Shown: piece after piece, positions 27,973 through 36,686 of the stretch
How positions within the stretch are numbered: position 1 is the stretch's first letter
Layout of the letters: the number at the start of each line of letters is the position of its first letter
Origin: Bin5 sp965221345
Lineage (GTDB): Bacteria; Chloroflexota; Anaerolineae; Caldilineales; Caldilineaceae
Direction of reading: 5' to 3'
Assembly: GCA_965221345.1 (NCBI GenBank)
Contig: CBDCSD010000002.1
Coordinates: 3,100,001 to 3,164,000, forward strand
Length of the DNA stretch: 64,000 bases
Notes under the pieces: generated by a model
What the model was told of the DNA's origin: nothing
Databases searched by the model: none
Seen by the model: the letters and a program-made list of their open reading frames with translations, nothing else
Position numbers and translations under genes: made by a program

Positions 27973-29780
27973 CACTTTACGCACCTCCCGGATCTATTTC
28001 GCCTTAACAGTGCAAGTAGGTCATCCAGTGGTTTAGCATTGAGAACATCTTTGGAACCTAGCCAGGCCCGACGGGCCGTATGAATGCCATACCCAATCAG
28101 ATCCAGTTGGCTTACACTGTGCGCGTCGCTATTGATAACAGTAGTGCAGCCCAGGTCGACTGCTTGGCGGGCATGTTCAGCGGACAAATCAAGGCGCTCC
28201 GGATTGGCATTTATCTCGATTGCCGTCCCAGTATTGGCACAGGCCCGCATGACTTGCTCCAAGTCGATATCCGAAGGCGCCCGCCGGCCCAAAAGCCTGC
28301 CGGTGGGGTGGCCCAGAATGTCCACATGGGGGTTGTGAATCGCCTTCAGACAGCGTTCCGTAATGCGCTGACGGTCCTGGCGTAAACCGCTATGTATACT
28401 GGCCACCACAACATCCAGAGAGGCTAACACATCGTCTGGCAAACCCAACTCACCGTCGCCCAACACTTCAACCTCGGTGCCTTGAATCAGCCGGAAGTCG
28501 ATGCCCTTGGCTGCGTAATGCTCATTCGTAGCATCGATCTCTCGACGCTGGTTGAGGAGCGCCTCGGCGTCCACTCCTCGGGTTACGCCCAAGCCAACAC
28601 TATGGTCTGTGACAGCCCAGAAACTATAACCCTTGCTTCGGGCCGCTTCGGCCATTTCGGCGACGGTGGATTTTCCGTCACTCCAGGTCGTATGGCCGTG
28701 TAGTTCACCAAATATCTCCCCCGCAGAAATCAGCCTCGGAATCTCGTGGCGCTGCGCGGCGTCAACCACGCCGGCGTCTTCTCGCAGTTCCGGTGGCGCC
28801 CACTGCAGGCCGATAAACTCGTACAGTGACTCTTCGCTGTCAAAGTAGCGTTTCTCGCCGTCAAGGCCGGGCTCCTCGGGCAGTCCGTTTCCCATCTTTT
28901 GCGACCCAGGCAAAGCGGTCAGCCCGCTTTCGCCAAGACGCCAACCCCGTTCCAGCGCATGCTCACTGAGGGCGGCAATGTGAGCCTGATTGCCCGTAGC
29001 ATGGCAAAGAGCCGCGCCCCAATGATCCCCATCAACCAGCCGCAGCGTGGCCTGTAGTCCGTCGACAAGCGAGACGGTCGCCGCCCCTGCCCCGTTTTCG
29101 ACGGTTTCCGCCACCTGTGGCAAACTCCGGAACTGATCCAAAGCCTGCTCCGGCGAACTACTCACGGCCAGAAGTCTGATTTCGCCAGTGGTTTCTCGCC
29201 ATCGACGCAGGCTGCCGACTATGGCAACGCGCTCGAACCTACCTGCTGCCGAAAATTCCCTCAACCCCTGCACCAGCTTCAGTGCAAGTGGGCGGGACCT
29301 GCCAATGGGAGTGCGGTCATCAGAACTACGACTCAGCAGCTCGATACTCTTAAGGATTCGCTCTTCTGTCTTGGCTCCGAATCCCTTCAGCCCCCGCAGT
29401 TTTCCTTCCTGAGCAGCCTTCTCCAATGCCTCTACACTGGTTAAATCCAACTCTCGCCACAGACGCTGGACGGTCTTGGGGCCAACGTCCGGTACCTGCA
29501 TCATTGCCACTACGCCTTCAGGCACCTGCGCGGCGATTTCGTCGTAATATGGCAACGAGCCCGTTTCGAGAAGAGTGTCAATCTTTTCGGCAATGGCTTT
29601 GCCGACCTTGGGAAGATCCTGCAGCGCACCGGCAGAGGCAACCGCATTTATATCCTCTTCCAGGCCCTCAATTGTCCGGGCTGCATTCTGATACGCCAGC
29701 ACAACAAAACGGCTCTCTCCCAAGATTTGCAGCAGGTCGCTTGTCGACCGAAATAGTTCGGCTACCTGCTCGTTACCCAT
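27972..29780 (-). CDS. polX: PolX-type protein: degenerate X-family polymerase plus PHP domain
   Basis: Domain order is N-terminal helix-hairpin-helix (1-85), fingers with further HhH motifs, X-family nucleotidyltransferase palm (about 160-280), and C-terminal PHP phosphoesterase (about 355-590). The palm is altered at each catalytic carboxylate: the expected GDID after GSLRRWRETT reads GEIR (199-202), and the third Asp of the QVDLR strand is Thr 245 in GLQATLRLV. PHP metal ligands look complete (HGHTTWSDG, VTDHS, GTEVEVLGDG, SIHSG, HPTGR, NSDAHS). DNA polymerisation is therefore unlikely, but 3'-5' exonuclease or phosphoesterase activity may remain. ATG 29780 fits the family N-terminus; TTG 29822 would add 14 residues. 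Confidence 0.88.
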   Translation of the reverse strand: MGNEQVAELFRSTSDLLQILGESRFVVLAYQNAARTIEGLEEDINAVASAGALQDLPKVGKAIAEKIDTLLETGSLPYYDEIAAQVPEGVVAMMQVPDVGPKTVQRLWRELDLTSVEALEKAAQEGKLRGLKGFGAKTEERILKSIELLSRSSDDRTPIGRSRPLALKLVQGLREFSAAGRFERVAIVGSLRRWRETTGEIRLLAVSSSPEQALDQFRSLPQVAETVENGAGAATVSLVDGLQATLRLVDGDHWGAALCHATGNQAHIAALSEHALERGWRLGESGLTALPGSQKMGNGLPEEPGLDGEKRYFDSEESLYEFIGLQWAPPELREDAGVVDAAQRHEIPRLISAGEIFGELHGHTTWSDGKSTVAEMAEAARSKGYSFWAVTDHSVGLGVTRGVDAEALLNQRREIDATNEHYAAKGIDFRLIQGTEVEVLGDGELGLPDDVLASLDVVVASIHSGLRQDRQRITERCLKAIHNPHVDILGHPTGRLLGRRAPSDIDLEQVMRACANTGTAIEINANPERLDLSAEHARQAVDLGCTTVINSDAHSVSQLDLIGYGIHTARRAWLGSKDVLNAKPLDDLLALLRRNRSGRCVK

Positions 29781-30207
29781 ATGGGGTCGTTTCGTACTTT
29801 CGACCACTATTGCAACCCTCAATAAGACTGCTGGGAATCCAGTTTCGCTTCCACATTTAGGTTACACTGATCATCAGGATCAGCGCAAATGAAGTATATA
29901 GTACAACAGAATTAAATCTCGCGAATAAATGTCAGATCCACCTTCCGGTCAGCATACCTCGCCATATTGCCCCTACCTTGCCGCGCCGGCAGTTGCAGAC
30001 ATCGGGTTGGAAACCGGAACTATCAACCGGAGTCATTCCTGTCTGGAATCCAGGTTCGCACTTTTGGCGTATCACCGGTAGAATGGCGGGGGCACAATGC
30101 ATCGGTGGTGGACTCCCGCCTGCGTGATTCCCCACCTGCGTGAATCCCCACTTGACACCGGCCACCGGCCATTAATTCCTCCACGAAAATCTAAGGCGGG
30201 CAGCGGT
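29781..30207. other. Intergenic region between divergent genes, with a short tandem repeat
   Basis: 427 bases without a convincing gene. The only structure I can point to is a 16-bp tandem direct repeat with one mismatch, CCTGCGTGATTCCCCA (30119-30134) followed by CCTGCGTGAATCCCCA (30135-30150), plus a related GGAATCCAGG string near 30050. These resemble remnants of a short dispersed repeat. Promoters for the flanking genes should lie here, but I see no strong match to a -35/-10 pair. Confidence 0.5.
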
Positions 30208-31425
30208 TTGGCTACAATTCGTCTGAGCAAAGTAAGCAAAGAGTTCGGAATTCACAGCAAATCCGGTGGCGTGGCTGCAGTTCCGTGGTTGCGGACATCG
30301 TCTCCCGCGGCGCGTGAAGGCGAAGAGGATGAACCTGACCGCATACTGGCGCTGGACCAGGTCGATCTAACTGTACCCGACGGGCAAACGATGGCCGTGT
30401 TGGGTCCATCGGGTTGCGGAAAGAGTACGCTCCTGCGCGTTATTTGTGGTCTGGATGCCGATTATAGCGGCGACCTCTTCTACGACGACCGCAATATGCT
30501 GGACGTTGCCCCCAGAGACCGCTACATCGGCATGGTTTTCCAGAATTACGCCCTCTATCCCCATTTTGAGGGACATGGCAATCTCTCATTTTTCTTCCGC
30601 ATGCACAAAGCTCCCGACGCCGAAATCGAAGAACGCATTCGCATCACGTCGGAAATCATGGGTATCGGTTTCCGCTCGCTGCTCCAGCGCAAGCCCGGCA
30701 CGCTGTCGGGAGGGCAACAGCAGCGAGTCGCCATCGCCCGGGCCATCGTTCGCAGACCGCAGGTTTTCCTCTTCGACGAGCCGCTCTCAAATTTGGATGC
30801 AAAGTTGCGATCGCAAACGAGGGTCGAAATCAAGCGGCTCTTGCGCCGTTTCACCATAACCGCATTGTACGTAACCCATGACCAGGTCGAGGCAATGGCC
30901 ATTGGTGACCAAGTGGCGGTGATGCGAGCCGGACAGATCGAACAGGTTGGCTCCTTTCAGGACGTGCGGCGGCGGCCCGCCAACGTCTTTGTCGCCGGCT
31001 TCCTTGGTGTCCCGCCCATGAGTCTGTTGCACAACGCTGAAGTGAGAGAAGGCGGCCTTTACCTGGGTCACGAACTACGAATCACACCCCACGCTTCACA
31101 ACTGGAAACGCTCAAGGTGGGAAACAGTCTGACGATCGGGGTCAGACCCGAATCAGTGCAAGTAAAAGTCGCCGATGGGGAGTTGACGCCGGCCAATGGA
31201 GAAAAAAGCCCGTTGCCGGCAAACACCTGGCACGGGACAGTCGAGTCTGTCGAATCGGATTATGGTAGGCAGTTGCAGATGATCGGCTTCCGGTCCGGAG
31301 TTCACCGCCTGATAGGCCAGGCAAATGCCCGCGACCGCATTGCCCAGGGCGAGCAGATTGTTGCGCAATTTGACGAAACCGAGTTTCACTTCTTTGATTC
31401 CAAAAGCGGAGCGCGCATAAACTGA
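30208..31425 (+). CDS. Orphan MalK/UgpC-type sugar ABC transporter ATP-binding protein
   Basis: ATPase of 405 residues. Walker A GPSGCGKST (66-74), Q-loop FQNYALYPH, signature LSGGQQQRVAIARAIVRR, Walker B FLFDEPLSNLD and switch YVTHDQVEAM are intact, and the TOBE/OB-fold C-terminus has the GVRPESVQV motif. An extra segment of about 30 residues (15-45) interrupts the first strands before Walker A. The start is taken as TTG 30208 with AAGGCGG upstream; the longer open frame from 30097 encodes unlikely sequence. No sugar permease or binding protein is adjacent, so it may serve several carbohydrate importers, as MsmK does. Confidence 0.83.
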   Translation: MATIRLSKVSKEFGIHSKSGGVAAVPWLRTSSPAAREGEEDEPDRILALDQVDLTVPDGQTMAVLGPSGCGKSTLLRVICGLDADYSGDLFYDDRNMLDVAPRDRYIGMVFQNYALYPHFEGHGNLSFFFRMHKAPDAEIEERIRITSEIMGIGFRSLLQRKPGTLSGGQQQRVAIARAIVRRPQVFLFDEPLSNLDAKLRSQTRVEIKRLLRRFTITALYVTHDQVEAMAIGDQVAVMRAGQIEQVGSFQDVRRRPANVFVAGFLGVPPMSLLHNAEVREGGLYLGHELRITPHASQLETLKVGNSLTIGVRPESVQVKVADGELTPANGEKSPLPANTWHGTVESVESDYGRQLQMIGFRSGVHRLIGQANARDRIAQGEQIVAQFDETEFHFFDSKSGARIN

Positions 31426-31433
31426 ATCGCCAT

Positions 31434-33377
31434 TCAATTCACACCCAACTTCTCTAACTCCGGTTCTTTACTCTTTACCCTCATGTACTGGCTCGTATAC
31501 AGGTCATGGTAGAAGCCCTTCAAGGCCAATAGCTCATCATGGCTGCCGCGCTCGATAATGCGATGGTCGTTGACGACCAGCACCTCATCGGCATTGCGAA
31601 TCGTACTGAGGCGGTGGGCGATCACAAAGGCGGTGCGCCCCTCCAGCAGCCGCAGTAACGCCTGTTGCAAATGAACTTCGGTACGTGTGTCCACGCTGCT
31701 GGTTGCTTCGTCAAGGATGAGAATTCGAGGGTTCGCCAGCACTGCGCGGGCAATCGCCAGCAACTGACGCTGCCCTTCGCTGAAATTATTGCCTTGCTCC
31801 GAGACCTGCGAGTTGTATCCTCCAGGCAGCAGTCTGATGAAACTGTCGGCATTGGCCAATTTTGCCGCCGCCTCGACCTCCTCCTCTGTCGCATCAAGCC
31901 GCCCATAGCGAATGTTTTCGCGCACAGTGCCGGAGAAGAGGAAGGTATCCTGCAAAACGATTCCCAGTTGTTTTCGCAGTGAAGCTTGTTGCACGTCTCG
32001 AATGTCATGGCCATCGATACGAATGCTGCCCTCATCTACGTCATAGAATCGGCTCAGCAAACTGACTATCGTAGTCTTGCCGGCGCCGGTTGGGCCCACC
32101 AATGCTATGGTGGCGCCGGGCTTGGCGTGGAGACTGACATTCTGAAGTACCGGTTCCTCGGGGGGCCTACTGTCCAACTCGTTCAGTGAGGGCGAGCCTT
32201 GACCATTGTCCCTGGCCATTGGGCTGCGTTCCTGAGCGGCTTGGGGTTCGTCTTCGTAGCTAAAGCTCACATTGTCGAACTGCACGTCGCCTTCAATTTC
32301 TTCCAGTGGCGGCGCATCCGGGCGGTCGGTAACGGTGGGCTCTACGTCAAGCGTCTGAAAAATGCGCTCGGCGCCAGCCAGGGCCGATTGCAGCTGGTTG
32401 TAGAGCATGGCAATACCGCGCATTGGCCTGTAGAAGTTCATTATGTAGATGATGAAGGTTGCCAGTATGCCGACTTCCAGGATCCCCTCAATGGCCAGCC
32501 AGCCGCCGAGAAGCGCGGCCGCGGCAATCGTGATGGTCATCATGGTCGTGAACATTGGGCCAAGGGCGGCGGTGATGATGTCGGCGGTCATTCCGGCCTT
32601 GCGGTAGGTCGAATTTACCCCATGGAAGGTTGCGTATACATCTTTTTCGCGGGCGAAAGCTTGTACGACCCGCGCCCCGACAATGTTCTCCTCCATGACC
32701 GCGTTCAATACGCCGAGATTGCGCTGTACCGTCCGAAATGCCGCGCGACTGCGACGGGTCACCTCGGTGGTAATGTAAAGCATTAGCGGCATCAGGACCA
32801 GCATGGCCAGCGCCAACTGCCAGTTAAGCAGAAACATTGCCACAAAAGTGCCGCCCAGCAGCAGAACATTCGAGGTGAATTCGATCAGACCATTGGACAG
32901 GGTACGATTGATGGCCTCCGAGTCATTGGTGATCCGGCTCATCAGGTCGCCCACCTGGTTGCGGTCGTGGAAGACCATCGACATTTCCTGAACGTGGCTG
33001 AACAGGCCGGAGCGGATATCGGAAACGAAGCGTTGGCCAAGTACAACCATGATAAGACCTTGCACCATCGACGTGGCCCCTGCGGCGAGATATACAAAAA
33101 TGATCTGCGCCACCAGGTTTCGCAGACCGACGGCATCGCCTGGTGCAATAAACTGATCTATTGCGCGCCCAAGAAGCACCGGCCCGAAAAGTCGCAGGAC
33201 CGTGCTTATCGTTACAAACAGGGCGACAACCAGCAGCTGCAGACGGTAAGGTCGCAGATAGGCAGCCATCCTCAAGAGAGTTTGGCGGGTGTTGGCAGCG
33301 GTTTCGCCCGTCATCATGCCGCCGCCGCCAAATCCAAGGCGCATAGGTTGTCGTTGGGATGGTCGGGAAACTGTCAT
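31434..33377 (-). CDS. Heterodimeric ABC exporter half-transporter, catalytic Walker B subunit
   Basis: Half-transporter of 647 residues: six-helix exporter domain (about 45-350), then a nucleotide-binding domain. Walker A GPTGAGKTT (428-436), Walker B with catalytic Glu 557 (ILDEATSSVD) and His 588 (IAHRLST) are canonical, but the signature is altered to FSEGQ (532-536). An insertion rich in Gln, Ser and Pro (about 370-410) precedes Walker A. Together with the next gene this is the arrangement of BmrCD/TM287-288-type pumps, which export drugs, lipids or peptides. The partner gene starts the transcript; 50 bases separate them. Confidence 0.88.
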   Translation of the reverse strand: MTVSRPSQRQPMRLGFGGGGMMTGETAANTRQTLLRMAAYLRPYRLQLLVVALFVTISTVLRLFGPVLLGRAIDQFIAPGDAVGLRNLVAQIIFVYLAAGATSMVQGLIMVVLGQRFVSDIRSGLFSHVQEMSMVFHDRNQVGDLMSRITNDSEAINRTLSNGLIEFTSNVLLLGGTFVAMFLLNWQLALAMLVLMPLMLYITTEVTRRSRAAFRTVQRNLGVLNAVMEENIVGARVVQAFAREKDVYATFHGVNSTYRKAGMTADIITAALGPMFTTMMTITIAAAALLGGWLAIEGILEVGILATFIIYIMNFYRPMRGIAMLYNQLQSALAGAERIFQTLDVEPTVTDRPDAPPLEEIEGDVQFDNVSFSYEDEPQAAQERSPMARDNGQGSPSLNELDSRPPEEPVLQNVSLHAKPGATIALVGPTGAGKTTIVSLLSRFYDVDEGSIRIDGHDIRDVQQASLRKQLGIVLQDTFLFSGTVRENIRYGRLDATEEEVEAAAKLANADSFIRLLPGGYNSQVSEQGNNFSEGQRQLLAIARAVLANPRILILDEATSSVDTRTEVHLQQALLRLLEGRTAFVIAHRLSTIRNADEVLVVNDHRIIERGSHDELLALKGFYHDLYTSQYMRVKSKEPELEKLGVN

Positions 33378-33427
33378 AGGTTTGGAACGCGCATTTCGGC
33401 TAACGAAGCCCGCCGTGCTATTCGGGC

Positions 33428-35287
33428 TTATGCCTCTTCAAACTGTGAGTAGTAGATTTCCTGGTATATCCCGCTGCTGGCCAGGAGTTCCTCGTGTGTT
33501 CCCTGGGCTGCTATCTTGCCGTTGTCCAGAACGAGTATCATGTCCGCATCAACGACACTGCTGATTCGCTGGGCGACAAGAAACGTGGTCGTTCCATCCA
33601 GCTGCTCCTTAAGCGCCTCTTGCAGTCGCAACTCCGTATCAAGGTCAACAGAGCTCGTGCTGTCATCGAGAATCAGGACGGCAGGCTTTGTCAGCAACGC
33701 GCGTGCAATGGCAATGCGCTGTTTCTGCCCACCGGAAAAATTGGCCCCGCGTGCCTCGACCATACTCTCGTAGCCCTCAGGCAACTGCATGATAAAACTA
33801 TGGGCCTGAGCAGCCTCTGCCGCGCTGATTACCTCTTGCATCGACGCATCAGGCCGGCCGTAGGCGATGTTCTCGCGCACCGTTCCTGCGAAAAGGGTCG
33901 TCTGCTGCAGGACAACTCCGATATGGCTGCGCAAATCGGTTGGCTCCCAATCGCGCACATCAATGCCATCCAGTCGGATTACGCCATTGACGGCATCGTA
34001 GAAGCGCGGGATGAGATTTACGAGCGTACTCTTTCCAGCGCCGGTGGCGCCCATCAAAGCCACCTTCTGCCCCGGCGCGGCCCGCAAATCGATTCCGTCC
34101 AACACCTCTTCGCCGATGGGCCGTCCCCTTCCGTTGCCTGACAGTTGCGTCCCCTGCCCGTTGGCGGAGGACTCAAAAGACGTGCTGCCTTGCGTCAACG
34201 CATCCTCGCCGCCATTAACGGATGCGCCCCCCGCCACACCCACTCTTCTGCCAGAATAATGAAATGAAACGTTTTCAAAGGTGATTTCCCCTGCCGGCTC
34301 CCGCTCGCCGACCGGACTGGCAGGCGCCTGGATGGCCGGCTCGGTGTCCTGCACTTCGACAATCCGCTTGGCCGAGGCCTCGGCACGCGAGACCATCGAA
34401 AGGATATTGCTGAGAAGTAGCAGAGGCGACATTCCAATCAGCATGTAGTTGCTGAAAGCGACCAGCTCGCCGATCGTCAGACGTCCTCCGATTACGTCAA
34501 TCCCTCCCCGCCAGATGGCAATAGTGGCCCCAATATTAGTCAGAACCAACAGTATCGGCATGACCAGTGCCAGATACCTGCCAACCTGGATGTTCTGCGC
34601 CATATATTCCTGGTTCTGTACTTCAAAAAGCTCGATCTCGTGCTGTTCCCGCACAAAGGCCTTGACAACATGCACGCCGGCCAGATTTTCCTGCACCAGG
34701 GTATTCAATTTGCCCAGCTTCTGCTGAACGAGGGTAAACAGAGGGCCAACGACACGCAATAGCCAAAATATGATCGTGCCCGACAGCACCAGCATCGCAA
34801 TCATTACGAGACTGAGCTGCCAGTCGATAATAAGCATCATGGCGAGGCTGCCTATTACCATCAGCGCGGTTCTCAGCAGCAACGCCAACCCCGCGCTAAG
34901 AAACATGCGCGCCACGTCGACGTCGCTGGAAACACGGGTCATTAGTTGACCGGTCTGCATCCGGTCCAAATTGGCGAAGGAGAAACGCTGGATGTGGCGG
35001 AACAAGTCGTTGCGCAGGTCAAAGGCGATCCCTTGCGAAATCTGCGCCCTGGCAATGCCTTGGCCGATCGTGGTGGCTGCGCCGCCCACCGCCGCCAGCA
35101 GCATTACGCCGCTGCCTTGCCAGACGGCAACCATATCCCCTGCGCGAATGCCCTGGTCGATGATGAACTGAACCATGCGGGGCGTCACCAGTTCCATCAG
35201 AACCGGCAGGATTGTGGTAGCTAACCCCAAAACAGCCATCCATTTATAGGGGCCTACGTAGCGTATTACTCTGGCTAATCCTCGCAT
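33428..35287 (-). CDS. Heterodimeric ABC exporter half-transporter, degenerate Walker B subunit
   Basis: First gene of the exporter pair, about 620 residues: six-helix domain, then a nucleotide-binding domain. Walker A GATGAGKST and signature NFSGGQKQ are canonical, but the catalytic Glu is Asp (ILDDSTSSVD, about residue 544) and the switch His is Gln (VAQRISS, about 575). It thus gives one degenerate ATP site together with the FSEGQ signature of its partner, and one competent site. A Gly/Ser-rich insertion precedes Walker A, as in the partner. I prefer ATG 35287; GTG 35293 would add two residues. Confidence 0.88.
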   Translation of the reverse strand: MRGLARVIRYVGPYKWMAVLGLATTILPVLMELVTPRMVQFIIDQGIRAGDMVAVWQGSGVMLLAAVGGAATTIGQGIARAQISQGIAFDLRNDLFRHIQRFSFANLDRMQTGQLMTRVSSDVDVARMFLSAGLALLLRTALMVIGSLAMMLIIDWQLSLVMIAMLVLSGTIIFWLLRVVGPLFTLVQQKLGKLNTLVQENLAGVHVVKAFVREQHEIELFEVQNQEYMAQNIQVGRYLALVMPILLVLTNIGATIAIWRGGIDVIGGRLTIGELVAFSNYMLIGMSPLLLLSNILSMVSRAEASAKRIVEVQDTEPAIQAPASPVGEREPAGEITFENVSFHYSGRRVGVAGGASVNGGEDALTQGSTSFESSANGQGTQLSGNGRGRPIGEEVLDGIDLRAAPGQKVALMGATGAGKSTLVNLIPRFYDAVNGVIRLDGIDVRDWEPTDLRSHIGVVLQQTTLFAGTVRENIAYGRPDASMQEVISAAEAAQAHSFIMQLPEGYESMVEARGANFSGGQKQRIAIARALLTKPAVLILDDSTSSVDLDTELRLQEALKEQLDGTTTFLVAQRISSVVDADMILVLDNGKIAAQGTHEELLASSGIYQEIYYSQFEEA

Positions 35288-35363
35288 GGGCACAAGGCTT
35301 TTGTGAAGAACTGAAAGAACTCTCCTAACAGTCGTATTTGTAGTGTACTAAAGCGGTTTCGAA

Positions 35364-35392
35364 AGTATACCTGAGTTGAGAAAACTGCGCAA
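35364..35392 (-). promoter_or_regulatory. Candidate promoter for the ABC exporter operon
   Basis: On the minus strand TTGCGC (35387-35392), a 17-base spacer and TATACT (35364-35369). The -10 is good and the -35 poor. It would give a leader of about 70 bases before the exporter start. Confidence 0.35.
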
Positions 35393-35601
35393 ATCCAAAC
35401 AAGCTGGACCCTGTCTCTCAGGAAATTTGACATCCTGTTTCAGAGTTTCCGTTAGCTTTTTGATTTTCGAGTGCATGCCGAAAAAAATTGTGTTCAGAGA
35501 CGGAAAAGCCTGTCCTGTCTTGACCCAAGAAGCTGCCACCAGGACTCGAAGTTCTCACATAGCTGGTAAGGAAGTTATTGACCGGAAGTTTTTCTTTCTG
35601 T

Positions 35602-35630
35602 TTGACTTTCGACCGGCCCTGATGTATAAG
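35602..35630 (+). promoter_or_regulatory. Candidate sigma-70 promoter for the PhyH operon
   Basis: TTGACT (35602-35607), exactly 17 bases, and TATAAG (35625-35630): five of six matches in each hexamer. It would start a leader of roughly 190 bases in front of the gene at 35827. Confidence 0.5.
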
Positions 35631-35826
35631 TTCTGGGGCCGTTCGCGGCGATTCAAGCCGCCCAAAGCGGATGGACATCCGGCTGTATTATTACCCGACA
35701 CGGCCGCCGTGAAACTCCGACGCGCACGGGCGCCACGGCTCTCCGGCTAACCGGTTTTCTTCAGACTCTCTGTCAAAGGCTGCGTCTCCCGACCAGAATT
35801 GTAACCTTCCGAAACTGAGGATTGCC

Positions 35827-36582
35827 ATGCAGATAACCGAAGCACAGCGATTGAACTTCCGCAACGAAGGCTATTTCATCCTCGAAAATGTCATTCCCTC
35901 TGCGCAGGTAGAGGGCCTGCGAGAAGAGTGCCAGCGCTACATCGACCGCTACGACGCGGAGATGGAGGCCAAAGGCGTGACCGTACAAGGAATTAACCAC
36001 TACAAGAAACGCTATTTCATTAGCCGGCGTGGCCTGGAAAGCCCGACCATCACCGACTTTCTTTTCGGTGAACTAATGGCCGCCATCTGCATAGCTACCC
36101 TGGGCGAAAACGCATTTCTGTTTCACGAACAGTATGTCGTCAAATTCGCCGAAGTCGGCACAAAATTCGGCTGGCACCAGGACTCCGGCTATGTCGGTCA
36201 CTACCACAAGCCCTATCTCTCCTGCTGGTGCGCTTTGGACGATATGTCAATTGAGAATGGAACCGTCTCCGTCTTGCCCTATTCAGCGATCGGCATGACA
36301 CCGGACGACCTTTACGACCACGAAATCGAAACTGGCAGCAATGACAAGATAGGCTACCAGGGTGATCACCCGGGTGTCGCGGCGCTCATCCCCGCCGGTA
36401 GTATCGTCGTCTTTAGCAGCCGCACTTTCCACCGCAGCGGGCCCAATACAACATCAGGAATCCGGCGCTGTTACCTCGCACAGTATTCCGCTGAGCCAAT
36501 AATGAATCGCGAAGGGACCGGGCTTTGGGGCCAAGCCATACCGATATTGAATGACGGCCAACTGCGCCGCCCATCTGTGTAG
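35827..36582 (+). CDS. Phytanoyl-CoA dioxygenase (PhyH) family protein 1
   Basis: Fe(II)/2-oxoglutarate-type oxygenase of 251 residues. Iron ligands are His 117 and Asp 119 in GWHQDSGY and His 202 in FHRSGPN; Arg 213 is the likely 2-oxoglutarate anchor. The double-stranded beta-helix follows YLSCWCALDDMSIENGTVSV, typical of PhyH. These enzymes hydroxylate or halogenate diverse small molecules, and this sequence does not name the substrate. It is first of three consecutive PhyH genes with an MFS transporter, which suggests stepwise modification or breakdown of one compound and its transport. Confidence 0.87.
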   Translation: MQITEAQRLNFRNEGYFILENVIPSAQVEGLREECQRYIDRYDAEMEAKGVTVQGINHYKKRYFISRRGLESPTITDFLFGELMAAICIATLGENAFLFHEQYVVKFAEVGTKFGWHQDSGYVGHYHKPYLSCWCALDDMSIENGTVSVLPYSAIGMTPDDLYDHEIETGSNDKIGYQGDHPGVAALIPAGSIVVFSSRTFHRSGPNTTSGIRRCYLAQYSAEPIMNREGTGLWGQAIPILNDGQLRRPSV

Positions 36583-36584
36583 AG

Positions 36585-36604
36585 CCGAGATTCTCGGTCT
36601 TTTC
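36585..36604 (+). terminator. Possible weak intrinsic terminator or attenuating hairpin
   Basis: CCGAG (36585-36589) pairs with CTCGG (36593-36597) around the loop ATT, followed by TCTTTTC. It begins two bases after the stop of the first PhyH gene. The stem is short, so it may only reduce read-through into the next PhyH gene. Confidence 0.35.
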
Positions 36605-36686
36605 AGCAGCCGGGCCGAACTCCGCTCTTTGGCAGGAAGGGTTGCGTTCCCCTGCTTTCCTGCAAACTTAAAGGAAGGGAAGTGAA

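Larger units (their letters stand above)
35294..35826. other. Long divergent intergenic region
   Basis: 533 bases between the ABC exporter genes and the PhyH operon. The composition is more AT-rich and irregular than the neighbouring genes. An open frame of 124 codons (35376-35750) has no ribosome-binding site, no recognisable family and unusual composition, so I do not call it. Candidate promoters for both directions are listed separately. The remaining leader of about 190 bases before 35827 could hold a regulatory element, but I recognise none. Confidence 0.55.

Noticed and set aside
29932..30165. Short minus-strand open frame upstream of the orphan ATPase
   Set aside because: It runs through the short tandem repeat and has Trp/Cys-rich improbable sequence.
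30097..30207. N-terminal extension of the MalK-type ATPase
   Set aside because: The extra 37 residues are unlike the family and overlap the tandem repeat; TTG 30208 has a better upstream signal.
35376..35750. 124-codon open frame between the exporter and PhyH operons
   Set aside because: No ribosome-binding site, irregular composition, no family, and it would cover the promoter candidate at 35602-35630.
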